Source of the DNA: an uncultured Ruminococcus sp. | GTDB lineage: Bacteria > Bacillota > Clostridia > Oscillospirales > Ruminococcaceae | DNA: 51,668 nt | Direction: 5' to 3' | NCBI GenBank assembly: GCA_947178575.1 | Contig: CAMWYX010000013.1 | Span: 1 to 51,668, forward strand | Shown here: one piece after another, positions 41,564 through 50,139 of the stretch | Layout of the letters: each line of letters begins with the position of its first letter | Position numbering within the stretch: position 1 is the stretch's first letter | Program-made: the position numbers and the translations under genes | The notes under the pieces: model-generated | Seen by the model: only the letters and a program-made list of their open reading frames with translations | Told to the model about the DNA's origin: nothing | The model's database searches: none

Positions 41564-43864
41564 ATGAGTATTAATACAAAGCTTGCAAAGGAATTTAATC
41601 TCAGACAGGAACAGGTTGATAATACCGTGGCACTTATCGACGAGGGAGCAACAATACCGTTTATCGCACGTTACCGTAAAGAAGTGACCGGTTCGCTTGA
41701 TGACCAGATTCTGCGTGAACTTAATGACAGACTCACTTATATGAGAAATCTTGAAAAACGCAAGGAAGAAGTCAGGACAGCCATTACAGAACAGGAAAAA
41801 ATGACTCCTGAAATCGAAAGTGCTGTATCTTCCGCCGAAACGCTTGTCGAGGTCGAGGATATTTACCGTCCTTTCAGACCAAAACGCCGTACACGTGCCG
41901 GAATCGCAAGAGAAAAAGGTCTCGAACCGCTTGCCGTAATCATCATGGAGCAGGGAAATTCCACAAATCCCGAAACCGTCGCCGTCGATTTTGTGAACGC
42001 CGAAAAGGAAATCCCCGATATAAAAACCGCCATTCAGGGAGCTATGGATATTATCGCCGAAGATATTTCAGATGATGCAGAACTGCGGAAATCACTGCGT
42101 TCCGCACTTTCCGAAAAAGGAATGATAATATCAAAAGCATCTGATTCCGATGCCGAAAGCGTATACAAAAATTATTATGACTTTTCCGAACCGGTATCAA
42201 AAACAGCGAATCACCGTGTTCTTGCAATGGACAGAGGAGAGAAAGAGGGATTTCTGAAAATTTCTGTTTCTCTTGACGAAAGCACAGCGACCGATATTAT
42301 TTTCGGAAAATATGTCAAGGAAAATAATTCATGCGGTGAACTTGTCCGGAATGCTGCGGCAGACAGCTATAAACGTCTTATATTTCCGTCAATAGAACGT
42401 GAAATCCGTTCCGAAATGACTGCAAAGGCAGCCGAGGAATCAATAAAAGTGTTCGCCTCAAATCTGAGACAGCTTTTGTTACAACCGCCTCTTAAAAACA
42501 GCGTTATACTCGGACTTGACCCCGGCTACCGCACCGGCTGTAAAGTCGCTGTAATTGATTCTACCGGAAAAGTTCTTGCAACAGACGTTGTATATTGTAC
42601 TGCCGGTTCTAAGACAAATATCGGACTCTCAAAAAAGAAAATCACAGAACTTATTAAAAAACATAACGTTACAACAATATCTATCGGAAACGGTACGGCT
42701 TCCCGTGAAACGGAACAGTTCACGGCGGAACTCCTGAAAGAAATATCACCGGAAATTCCGCAGGAAATCAGATATATGGTTGTAAGCGAAGCAGGAGCGT
42801 CGGTTTATTCGGCTTCAAAACTTGCAGCCGAAGAGTTTCCGGAATATGATGTTTCACTCAGAAGTGCGGTATCTATTGCGAGACGGCTTCAGGACCCGCT
42901 GGCGGAACTCGTAAAAATCGAGCCGAAAGCTATCGGAGTAGGTCAGTATCAGCATGATATGCCTCAGGCTCGTATGAATGAAGCCCTATCCGGAGTAGTC
43001 GAAGATTGCGTAAACTCCGTAGGTGTTGACCTTAACACCGCATCTTATTCACTTCTCAGCTATATTTCGGGAATAAATTCGGCAGTGGCGAAAAATATAG
43101 TTGCATATCGTGAGGAAAACGGCAGATTCACAGACCGCCGTGAACTCATGAAAGTCCCGAAACTCGGCAAAAAGGCTTTTGAACTTTGTGCCGGATTCCT
43201 GCGTGTCCGTGACGGAAAAAATCCGCTTGACAATACAGCTGTACACCCCGAAAGCTATAAATCGGCGGAAGCTCTGCTGAATGACTGCGGATTCACTCTT
43301 TCCGATGTATCAGGTGGCGGAGCTGACGGAATATCTGAGATTGCGGAGAAAAAAGGAATTTCCGGTATAAGTGAAAGGCTCGGAATAGGTATTCCTACGC
43401 TGACCGACATTATCGGCGAACTCGGAAAGCCAGGCCGTGACCTGCGTGACGAACTTCCTCCGCCTCTGCTCCGGAGCGGTGATGTCATGGAAGTAAAGGA
43501 TTTGAAACCGGGAATGGAACTCGTCGGAACTGTGCGAAATATTATCGATTTCGGAGTATTTGTTGACATCGGAGTGCATGAGGACGGACTGGTGCATATT
43601 TCACAGCTCTGCAACCGTTTTGTAAAGCACCCTCTTGAAGTCGTAAGCGTGGGCGATGTTGTAACAGTCCGTGTTCTTGAAGTAGATGCGGTACGTGGAA
43701 GAATTTCACTTACAATGCGTAAAGATGATGATAAAGACGAAAAAAATCAGAAAAAAGATTCCGGAAGAAATAAACAGCACGGCAAATCACGGCAGAAACG
43801 TGAATCACAAGGATTTGACGCTTCAAAAATACACAACAGTTCTTTCCGGATAAAGAAAAAATAA
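41564..43864 (+). CDS. tex: Tex family RNA-binding transcription accessory protein
   Basis: The 766-residue protein has the full Tex order: N-terminal helical domain, RuvC/YqgF-like domain (L-G-L-D-P-G-Y-R-T-G-C-K, about 319-330), helix-hairpin-helix pairs (about 490-560) and a C-terminal S1 RNA-binding domain (about 643-716) with F-G-V-F-V-D-I-G. After S1 comes a basic tail rich in Lys, Arg and Asp of about 45 residues. Tex is related to eukaryotic Spt6 and acts in transcription and RNA quality control. Confidence 0.96.
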   Translation: MSINTKLAKEFNLRQEQVDNTVALIDEGATIPFIARYRKEVTGSLDDQILRELNDRLTYMRNLEKRKEEVRTAITEQEKMTPEIESAVSSAETLVEVEDIYRPFRPKRRTRAGIAREKGLEPLAVIIMEQGNSTNPETVAVDFVNAEKEIPDIKTAIQGAMDIIAEDISDDAELRKSLRSALSEKGMIISKASDSDAESVYKNYYDFSEPVSKTANHRVLAMDRGEKEGFLKISVSLDESTATDIIFGKYVKENNSCGELVRNAAADSYKRLIFPSIEREIRSEMTAKAAEESIKVFASNLRQLLLQPPLKNSVILGLDPGYRTGCKVAVIDSTGKVLATDVVYCTAGSKTNIGLSKKKITELIKKHNVTTISIGNGTASRETEQFTAELLKEISPEIPQEIRYMVVSEAGASVYSASKLAAEEFPEYDVSLRSAVSIARRLQDPLAELVKIEPKAIGVGQYQHDMPQARMNEALSGVVEDCVNSVGVDLNTASYSLLSYISGINSAVAKNIVAYREENGRFTDRRELMKVPKLGKKAFELCAGFLRVRDGKNPLDNTAVHPESYKSAEALLNDCGFTLSDVSGGGADGISEIAEKKGISGISERLGIGIPTLTDIIGELGKPGRDLRDELPPPLLRSGDVMEVKDLKPGMELVGTVRNIIDFGVFVDIGVHEDGLVHISQLCNRFVKHPLEVVSVGDVVTVRVLEVDAVRGRISLTMRKDDDKDEKNQKKDSGRNKQHGKSRQKRESQGFDASKIHNSSFRIKKK

Positions 43865-43879
43865 AAATTCTAAATTACG

Positions 43880-44596
43880 GTGGTGGTTTATATTACTTAT
43901 GTAATGTCCGACCTGCACGGAGCTTACGAGCGTTATAAAAGAATGCTCCGTCTGATAGAATTTTCCGGTAATGATACACTTTTTGTTCTTGGCGATATTG
44001 TCGACCGTGGCGAGAATCCGGCAGGAATACTTCTTGATATGATGAGCAGAAAAAATGTATATCCATTAATGGGTAATCACGACTGTATGGCGATGTACTT
44101 TCTTGAAATAATGAACAGTGAAACGGCAGAACATGATTTCATTAAGCACATGAATGAAGAAGATTCATCGGATTTTTCCTGCTGGCTCTCCTCCGGAGGA
44201 AAAACGACGTTCGACAGTTTATGCCGTCTTACAACTGCGGAGCGTGCGGATATACTCAGATATATGCAGGAATTTCCGCTGTATGAGATTGTTAATCTTA
44301 ACGAAAGAACATTTTTTCTTGTTCATGCAGGTCTGGGAGGATTCCGTCCCGATAAAAAACTCAGCGAGTATACAGCCGAGGAACTCATAATGTCCCGCAA
44401 CGACCCGAAAACACGTTTTTTCGACGATGATTCCGTATATGTTGTAATGGGACATACTCCTACTCCGCTGATGTGCGGAAAAGCCGTAATTTATCACTGC
44501 AACAACAATATATATATCGACTGCGGAGCATACAGTCCGGACGGACGGCTTGCGTGTCTCTGTCTTGATAATATGGAAGAATATTACGTCAGGTAA
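43880..44596 (+). CDS. Metallophosphoesterase, PPP phosphatase-like
   Basis: The protein has the calcineurin-type motifs M-S-D-L-H-G, G-D-I-V-D-R-G, G-N-H-D and two later histidines (V-H-A-G-L-G-G and M-G-H-T-P-T), so both metal ions can be bound. It resembles small bacterial Ser/Thr phosphatases and diadenosine tetraphosphatases. The start is uncertain: GTG codons at 43880 and 43883 have no ribosome site, whereas family members usually begin [M]-T-Y-V-M-S-D-L-H-G, which places the start at an ATT (43892) five bases after GGTGGTGG. ATG 43904 would cut into the fold. Confidence 0.85.
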   Translation: MVVYITYVMSDLHGAYERYKRMLRLIEFSGNDTLFVLGDIVDRGENPAGILLDMMSRKNVYPLMGNHDCMAMYFLEIMNSETAEHDFIKHMNEEDSSDFSCWLSSGGKTTFDSLCRLTTAERADILRYMQEFPLYEIVNLNERTFFLVHAGLGGFRPDKKLSEYTAEELIMSRNDPKTRFFDDDSVYVVMGHTPTPLMCGKAVIYHCNNNIYIDCGAYSPDGRLACLCLDNMEEYYVR

Positions 44597-44626
44597 TATA
44601 TCAGTCATGATTCAGGAGGTGATAAA

Positions 44627-45367
44627 ATGGAAAATAATAATACTCCAAAACAGGTAAAAAGAGGCTTTGTTCCGACTGATGCCAGAGATTTCGGAACACC
44701 GGAAAATCTTGAAAAACTCCGTAAATCTGCGGAAGATGTATATTTTCTTGTCAACAGGGGATATTCCATGAAGAACGCTGTTAATTTTGTCGGAAATCAC
44801 TATCTTCTTTCCGAAAGACAAAGAACCGCCGTGGCACGTTCTGTATCGCCGGAAGAAAGCATAAGAATCCGCATGGAAAAAGAACTCTCCGACAGTGATA
44901 TTTCAGGAAAAACGCTGTATATAGACGGTTTCAATGCGGTAATAACTCTTGAGATAGCTTATTCAGATTCAATGCTTTTCAAGTGTATGGACGGAACAAT
45001 CAGGGATATTGCAGGGCTTCGTGGAACTTATCGCCTTATAGATAAAACAGATATGGCAGTAAATGCAATTGCCGAAACCCTTACAAATCTGAATATCGGA
45101 AAAGCTGTATTTTATCTTGATGCACCTGTTTCAAATTCGGGCAGACTGAAACAGAAAATCCTTGAAATAATGCAGGGCAGACCTTTTGAAACGGAAGTGT
45201 ATACAGAAAATTCCGTTGATTCGATTCTTGAAAGCAAAAGTTTTGTTGTCACCGCCGATGCCGTAATTCTTGATAAATGCGGAAGCTGGTACAATCTTAC
45301 GGACAGGATTATTAAAAATCATATCGGAAATTATAAGTATATTGATATTATGCGAAATCCGCACTGA
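44627..45367 (+). CDS. DUF434 protein with nuclease-like C-terminal domain
   Basis: The 246-residue protein has a DUF434-type helical N-terminus (about 8-75; F-V-P-T-D-A-R-D-F and Y-S-M-K-N-A-V-N-F-V-G-N-H-Y-L-L) and a second domain in which acidic residues end predicted strands: L-Y-I-D-G-F-N-A-V (about 98-106), A-V-F-Y-L-D-A-P-V-S-N-S-G and V-V-T-A-D-A-V-I-L-D. That spacing recalls PIN/NYN-type ribonucleases. A nuclease role is inference. It begins with AGGAGGTGAT. Confidence 0.75.
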   Translation: MENNNTPKQVKRGFVPTDARDFGTPENLEKLRKSAEDVYFLVNRGYSMKNAVNFVGNHYLLSERQRTAVARSVSPEESIRIRMEKELSDSDISGKTLYIDGFNAVITLEIAYSDSMLFKCMDGTIRDIAGLRGTYRLIDKTDMAVNAIAETLTNLNIGKAVFYLDAPVSNSGRLKQKILEIMQGRPFETEVYTENSVDSILESKSFVVTADAVILDKCGSWYNLTDRIIKNHIGNYKYIDIMRNPH

Positions 45368-45413
45368 TTAAAATAATATCATTAATTATAAAATATTTTA
45401 AATTCAAAAATAC

Positions 45414-45442
45414 TTGCTTTTTTAATAAAACTATGGTATAAT
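45414..45442 (+). promoter_or_regulatory. Promoter of the HD hydrolase-GH13 operon
   Basis: TTGCTT (45414-45419), 17 bp and TATAAT (45437-45442) preceded by TGG, 35 bp ahead of the HD gene. Confidence 0.75.
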
Positions 45443-45476
45443 TAGTATCGGCTTATTATATCGAAGGAGGCACGGA

Positions 45477-46073
45477 ATGACTGCAAAAGAAGAATTTATT
45501 TCAATATATAACGAAAATATCAAACGTGAGGGAGCAGATAAGCTTCTGGAATTTCTCAGGAAATCGGATTTCTTTACAGCTCCGAGCAGTACACGTTATC
45601 ATGGTTCGTATGAGGGCGGTCTCGTTGAACACAGCGTTAATGTATATCATTGTCTTAAGGATTACCTTACACGCCCCAGAACAAAAGAACTTTATGGAAT
45701 GAATTATTCCGAGGAAACTATAGCAATAGTCGCTCTGCTCCACGATGTCTGCAAGGTGAATTTCTATACAACGGAAGTCCGGAACAGAAAAAACGACAAA
45801 ACCGGTCAGTGGGAAAAATACAACGCATATACAATAAACGATACACTTCCCTACGGTCACGGCGAGAAGTCGGTATATATAATATCCGGCTATCTTTACG
45901 GAAACGGCAGGCTTACACGTGATGAAGCCTGTGCTATACGCTGGCATATGGGATTTTCAGGTATTGAAGATAAAAATACAATCGGCAAAGCTCTGGAAAA
46001 ATATCCGCTTGCTTTTGCACTCCATGTTGCAGACATGGAAGCATCATATTTTGTTGAGGGTTCAGACAAATAA
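45477..46073 (+). CDS. HD domain phosphohydrolase
   Basis: The 198-residue protein has H-G-S-Y-E-G-G-L-V-E-H-S (about 42-53) and A-L-L-H-D-V-C-K (about 86-93), the metal-binding histidines and HD doublet, and a later H-G (about 125) and H-M-G-F-S. It resembles HD hydrolases acting on nucleotides or nucleic acid ends; the substrate is unknown. It is transcribed with the GH13 gene 28 bp downstream. Confidence 0.85.
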   Translation: MTAKEEFISIYNENIKREGADKLLEFLRKSDFFTAPSSTRYHGSYEGGLVEHSVNVYHCLKDYLTRPRTKELYGMNYSEETIAIVALLHDVCKVNFYTTEVRNRKNDKTGQWEKYNAYTINDTLPYGHGEKSVYIISGYLYGNGRLTRDEACAIRWHMGFSGIEDKNTIGKALEKYPLAFALHVADMEASYFVEGSDK

Positions 46074-46100
46074 AGAAATAAACAATCAGGAGGTTTTTTA

Positions 46101-47696
46101 ATGAACTGGTACGATAACGCCATAATTTATCACATCTATCCGCTTGGATTCTGCGGTGCACCGAAATTCAACGATTTCAGCAACCCTGAAGTAACATATC
46201 GTCTCGATAAGGTGCTTGACTGGATTCCGCATCTCAAAGAAATGAACGTTGATGCCGTATATTTCGGCCCTGTATTTGAATCGGTTGAACACGGATACGA
46301 TACGGTGGATTACAAAAAAATCGACCGCCGTCTCGGTGATAACGATTCATTCCGCTTTATCTGCGACAGACTTCACGAAGCCGGTATAAGAGTTATTCTT
46401 GACGGTGTATTCAATCACGTGGGCAGACGTTTTCCGCAGTTTGTTGATATTCAGGAAAAGGGTCAGGGTTCAGGATATTGCGACTGGTTTCAGAATCTCA
46501 ATTTCGGCGGACAGTCACCGTGCGGTGACCCGTTCTGGTATGAGGGCTGGAACGGTCATTATAATCTTGTTAAACTCAATCTCCGCAATGTCGGAGTCTG
46601 CGACCATATCATAGATGCCGTGAACTACTGGATAGAATCTTTCAATATCGACGGTATACGCTTTGATGCGGCAGACTGTATCGATTTCAATTTCTTCAAG
46701 AGGATACGTGATTTCTGTAAGGGCAAAAAGCGTGATTTCTGGCTTATGGGCGAAATAATCCACGGCGATTACAATCGCTGGGCAAATCCGGAAATGCTTG
46801 ACAGCGTCACGAATTACGAGTGTTATAAGGGTATATATTCATCTCATAACGACAAGAATTATTATGAGATAGATTATTCAATAAACCGTCAGTCAGGTGC
46901 AAACGGCGGAATCTACCGGAATATAAATCTCTATAATTTCGTTGATAATCATGATGTCAACCGTCTTGCAAGCACTGTGAACAATCCGGCACATCTTCCG
47001 CTTATCTATACGCTGATGTATGCAATGCCCGGTATTCCGTCAATCTATTACGGCAGTGAATACGGTATTCAGGGACGAAAGGAAAACAATTCCGATGACG
47101 GTCTCCGTCCGTGCCTGCATCTTGCCGATATGACAAAGGAGAATACAGGTCTTTATAAGCATATCGTCAAGCTCGGACGTATTTACAGAGCATATCCGGC
47201 ATTGAGAACAGGAAATTACGAGAGAATGCAGATTACAAATCAACAGCTTCTTTTCAAGAAAGTTCTCGGCGACCAGACTGTTTATGTTGCTCTCAATCTT
47301 GCGGACTATCAGTATGATTTCAATTTCAGAACTCATCTCGGTGCGCTCGTTGATGTAATAGGTGCAAATCAGATAGATGTCAATAACGGAAACGCTCATA
47401 TCAGTATGCCTCCGTTCTCGGCAATGATAATTGTTTCTGATGATATTGTCAATAATCAGCCTGAAAAGCCGGTTGAAACCAAAACAGAGGAAACAACGGA
47501 AGCTGTAATCGGTGCACATTACCGTCACTATAAGGGCGGAGAATATGAAGTAATCGCTCTTGCACGCCACAGCGAGAACAATGAGGAACTCGTTGTCTAC
47601 AGAAATGTGTCAAATGGTGAGGTATGGGCAAGACCAAAGGCTATTTTCTGCGGAAAAGCAAGCGACGGAACTGTTCTGAGATTTGTAAAACTTTAA
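46101..47696 (+). CDS. GH13 alpha-amylase family enzyme fused to a C-terminal DUF1653 domain
   Basis: The 531-residue enzyme has no signal peptide, so it acts on imported maltodextrins. The (beta/alpha)8 barrel shows D-G-V-F-N-H (region I, about 97), nucleophile in G-I-R-F-D-A-A-D (about 189), acid in M-G-E-I-I-H-G (about 217) and V-D-N-H-D (about 282). The domain fits cyclomaltodextrinase or neopullulanase-like subgroups. After a linker with K-T-E-E-T-T-E, residues about 470-531 form a separate DUF1653-type module (Y-R-H-Y-K-G-G-E-Y-E-V and a final W-A-R-P-K). That module is normally a separate protein. The start follows AGGAGG. Confidence 0.88.
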   Translation: MNWYDNAIIYHIYPLGFCGAPKFNDFSNPEVTYRLDKVLDWIPHLKEMNVDAVYFGPVFESVEHGYDTVDYKKIDRRLGDNDSFRFICDRLHEAGIRVILDGVFNHVGRRFPQFVDIQEKGQGSGYCDWFQNLNFGGQSPCGDPFWYEGWNGHYNLVKLNLRNVGVCDHIIDAVNYWIESFNIDGIRFDAADCIDFNFFKRIRDFCKGKKRDFWLMGEIIHGDYNRWANPEMLDSVTNYECYKGIYSSHNDKNYYEIDYSINRQSGANGGIYRNINLYNFVDNHDVNRLASTVNNPAHLPLIYTLMYAMPGIPSIYYGSEYGIQGRKENNSDDGLRPCLHLADMTKENTGLYKHIVKLGRIYRAYPALRTGNYERMQITNQQLLFKKVLGDQTVYVALNLADYQYDFNFRTHLGALVDVIGANQIDVNNGNAHISMPPFSAMIIVSDDIVNNQPEKPVETKTEETTEAVIGAHYRHYKGGEYEVIALARHSENNEELVVYRNVSNGEVWARPKAIFCGKASDGTVLRFVKL

Positions 47697-47715
47697 GGTT
47701 TTATTACAAAAAGGA

Positions 47716-47811
47716 TTCCGGTATATCTGTGAATACCGGACATATTCTGAATTTTACCGGACGCTGTAGCAGATTTTCGGGTCTGCTATGGCGTTCATGT
47801 ATATCGGGAGG
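47716..47811 (+). ncRNA. Structured leader of trkH with mutually exclusive pairings
   Basis: TCCGGTAT (47717-47724) pairs perfectly with ATACCGGA (47733-47740), but its first seven bases can instead pair with a second TACCGGA (47755-47761). Downstream, TAGCAGA (47767-47773) pairs with TCTGCTA (47782-47788), extended by ACGC/GCGT across a 2x2 loop, and a GGGAGG ribosome site follows. If the second TACCGGA is engaged, the ACGC base of the last hairpin is disturbed. A c-di-AMP (ydaO) riboswitch is common ahead of potassium transporters, but its conserved core is not visible. Confidence 0.5.
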
Positions 47812-47819
47812 GGGATTTT

Positions 47820-49151
47820 ACGAAAAATCCGATAAAAAAGCTGACATCGTTTCAGACGATAATTCTTGGATTTGTAGGAATAATCATTGTGGGCGCACTT
47901 CTTCTTATGCTTCCGTTTGCTTCTCAGGGGGAGGGCTGTGCCGGTTTTGAGGACGCATTGTTCACGGCTACATCAGCCGCCTGTGTAACAGGGCTTATAA
48001 CTCAGGATACCGCCACATACTGGACAGGATTCGGACAGGCTGTAATACTGATACTGATACAGACAGGCGGATTCGGAGTTGTTACCGTTGCTTCGGCAAT
48101 GGCCATGATAGCCGGAAGAAAAATCGGACTTATGCAGAGAAGCACAATGCAGGATTCCATATCAGCTCCTCAGGTCGGCGGAATAGTACGTCTGACTTCT
48201 TTTGCCATAAAAATAACTCTTGCGGTTGAACTCGCCGGCTGTCTGCTTATGCTTCCGTCGTTTATCAGGGAATTTGGTATCGGAAAAGGAATATGGTATT
48301 CTGTTTTTCATTCAGTATCAGCTTTCTGCAATGCCGGATTTGACCTTATGGGAGTGAAACAGCATTTTTCGTCTCTTACGTTTTTTGCAGATGATATTTT
48401 AATCAACGTCGTGATAATGCTTCTTATAATTATCGGCGGTCTGGGATTCCTGACATGGGAAGATATAAAAACGCATAAATTCAAGTTCAAAAAATACCGT
48501 ATGCAGAGCAAAGTCATACTTTCTGTATCGTTGATTATTACTGTTCTTCCGGCGGTATATTACTTCTTTGAATTTGCAGACTGGGATATGCCGGCAGGAA
48601 AACGAATTATAACAGCATTATTTCAGGCTGTTACGCCTCGTACTGCCGGATTCAATACGGTAGATTTGAGTCTGCTTGACGGCGGAGGAACTATCATCAT
48701 GATAGTGCTTATGCTGATAGGCGGTTCTCCGGGGTCTACGGCAGGAGGTATGAAAACTACTACTATAGCGGTTCTTTTTTCGGCGGCGGTATCGGTATTC
48801 CGGAAAGAACGGTCGGCTAAATTTTTCGGCAGGCGTATATCAGACGATACCGTAAAGACAGCGGCGGCTGTTCTGCTGATGTATGTGACATTATTCCTGA
48901 CCGGAGCAGTTGTGATAAGCAATATTGAGAATGTTCCTATACGTTCGTGTCTGTTTGAGACTTCCTCGGCGATAGCTACGGTAGGACTTTCGCTCGGTCT
49001 TACTCCGACGCTCGGGACAATATCGCACATACTTCTTATTATTATGATGTTTTTAGGACGTGTGGGAGGACTTACGGTTATATATGCGGCATTGTCGAAC
49101 AATCACGCAAATGTTTCACGGCTTCCGGAAGAAAAAATAACAGTAGGCTGA
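47820..49151 (+). CDS. TrkH/KtrB-type potassium uptake channel subunit
   Basis: The four-fold repeated membrane protein forms the potassium pore; selectivity-filter glycines lie in A-C-V-T-G-L, A-F-C-N-A-G-F-D, T-A-G-F-N-T and I-A-T-V-G-L. The frame continues without a stop upstream of the first normal start (GTG 47889), and its translation K-N-P-I-K-K-L-T-S-F-Q-T-I-I-L-G-F matches the family N-terminus. No ATG, GTG or TTG exists there. ACG at 47820, eight bases after GGAGG, is the best candidate, giving 443 residues; starting at 47889 would lose half of the first membrane helix. Confidence 0.85.
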   Translation, partial: TKNPIKKLTSFQTIILGFVGIIIVGALLLMLPFASQGEGCAGFEDALFTATSAACVTGLITQDTATYWTGFGQAVILILIQTGGFGVVTVASAMAMIAGRKIGLMQRSTMQDSISAPQVGGIVRLTSFAIKITLAVELAGCLLMLPSFIREFGIGKGIWYSVFHSVSAFCNAGFDLMGVKQHFSSLTFFADDILINVVIMLLIIIGGLGFLTWEDIKTHKFKFKKYRMQSKVILSVSLIITVLPAVYYFFEFADWDMPAGKRIITALFQAVTPRTAGFNTVDLSLLDGGGTIIMIVLMLIGGSPGSTAGGMKTTTIAVLFSAAVSVFRKERSAKFFGRRISDDTVKTAAAVLLMYVTLFLTGAVVISNIENVPIRSCLFETSSAIATVGLSLGLTPTLGTISHILLIIMMFLGRVGGLTVIYAALSNNHANVSRLPEEKITVG

Positions 49152-49171
49152 TGACCTTAAGGAGAAAATTT

Positions 49172-49819
49172 ATGAAATCTATATTATTGATAGGGCTTGG
49201 CAGATTCGGAAGACATATCGCCATGAAACTCAATGAACTCGGTCACGAAGTTCTTGCGGTGGACTGTGTTGAGGAACGTGTCCAGAATGTTCTTGATTAT
49301 GTTACAAATGCACAGATAGGCGATTCAACGAACTATCTTTTTATGCGGTCGCTCGGAGTCCGCAACTTTGATGTATGTATAGTGGCTATCGGTGATAATT
49401 TTCAGAGTTCACTTGAAACAACTTCGCTTTTAAGTGAACTCGGAGCGGTAAAAGTGGTATCACGAGCCTCTTCTGATGTTCACGAAAAATTTCTGCTTAA
49501 AAACGGTGCAGATGAAGTAATATATCCCGAAAAACAGCTTGCGGTATGGTCGGCGATACGATACAGTTCAAATCATGTATTTGATTATATTGACCTTGAC
49601 GGCGATTATGCGATATTTGAAATATCCGTTCCTGAAAAATGGGTCGGCAGAACAGTAATACAGGTCGATATCCGCAAGAAATACGGAATCAACATTCTTG
49701 CAATCATAACAAATGATATACTCGACCCGAATATAACCGCAAATACAATATTGCGTCCGGAGAATAATCTGCTTGTTCTCGGAACGGAGCAGGCAATTCA
49801 GAAATGCTTTAAAATTTAG
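49172..49819 (+). CDS. TrkA/KtrA-type potassium channel regulatory subunit
   Basis: The 215-residue cytosolic RCK protein has the nucleotide-binding G-L-G-R-F-G-R-H (about 8-15) with an acid residue at the end of the second strand (L-A-V-D), and a C-terminal RCK_C domain (about 135-215). It forms an octameric ring gating the TrkH/KtrB pore in response to ATP/ADP and, in Firmicutes, c-di-AMP. Start M-K-S-I-L-L-I-G follows AAGGAG; an extension to 49151 is rejected. Confidence 0.93.
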   Translation: MKSILLIGLGRFGRHIAMKLNELGHEVLAVDCVEERVQNVLDYVTNAQIGDSTNYLFMRSLGVRNFDVCIVAIGDNFQSSLETTSLLSELGAVKVVSRASSDVHEKFLLKNGADEVIYPEKQLAVWSAIRYSSNHVFDYIDLDGDYAIFEISVPEKWVGRTVIQVDIRKKYGINILAIITNDILDPNITANTILRPENNLLVLGTEQAIQKCFKI

Positions 49820-49841
49820 AAACTGTCAGGATAAAGTCTGC

Positions 49842-49870
49842 GAATAATAATACAGCTTATGCACATAATA
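49842..49870 (+). promoter_or_regulatory. Sigma-G-like promoter ahead of a small hydrophilic protein
   Basis: GAATA (49842-49846), a 17-bp spacer and CATAATA (49864-49870) match the forespore sigma-G pattern (GnATR and CATnnTA, about 17-18 bp). No TTGACA-type promoter is present. Expected transcription start is near 49877. The match is short, so it is suggestive only. Confidence 0.5.
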
Positions 49871-49929
49871 TCCGTGCAGGGCTTAATGCCTTAGATTATT
49901 CCGCAAATCAGCGGAGAAAGGTTTATATT

Positions 49930-50082
49930 ATGAGCAAGAACAGAACATCACATTCTACCGGAAATTATTCAGACAGCAAGTCAAAGAATAATTATTCAGA
50001 CAGCGTACAGCATGAATCGGGCGACAAGCAGACTAAAACTTCTCAGAGTTATAAAAATTCTGAAGATTCTTTCAAGGACTGA
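49930..50082 (+). CDS. 50-residue hydrophilic protein, candidate forespore protein
   Basis: The frame starts at an ATG behind GGAGAAAGG and encodes a Ser/Lys/Asn/Asp-rich peptide without hydrophobic residues (M-S-K-N-R-T-S-H-S-T-G-N-Y-S-D-S). The motif N-Y-S-D-S is duplicated (residues 12-16 and 21-25). The composition resembles small spore proteins, and the promoter looks sigma-G dependent, with a terminator 20 bp downstream. It does not match alpha/beta-type SASPs. It is bordered by a CwlD-like spore-type amidase gene. Confidence 0.65.
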   Translation: MSKNRTSHSTGNYSDSKSKNNYSDSVQHESGDKQTKTSQSYKNSEDSFKD

Positions 50083-50095
50083 GATTATATCAGAT

Positions 50096-50128
50096 AAAAA
50101 ACTCCCGTGCAAAGCGGGAGCTTTTTAT
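50096..50128. terminator. Bidirectional terminator between small hydrophilic gene and amidase
   Basis: Stem CTCCCG / CGGGAG (50102-50107 with 50115-50120), flanked by A-run and T-run on both sides; it follows the small gene by 14 bp and the convergent amidase gene by 12 bp. Confidence 0.88.
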
Positions 50129-50139
50129 GTGAAAACGGC

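Noticed and set aside
47697..47760. Hairpin TCCGGTAT/ATACCGGA as a terminator after the GH13 gene
   Set aside because: No T-run follows the stem; alternative pairing with the second TACCGGA fits a regulatory leader better.
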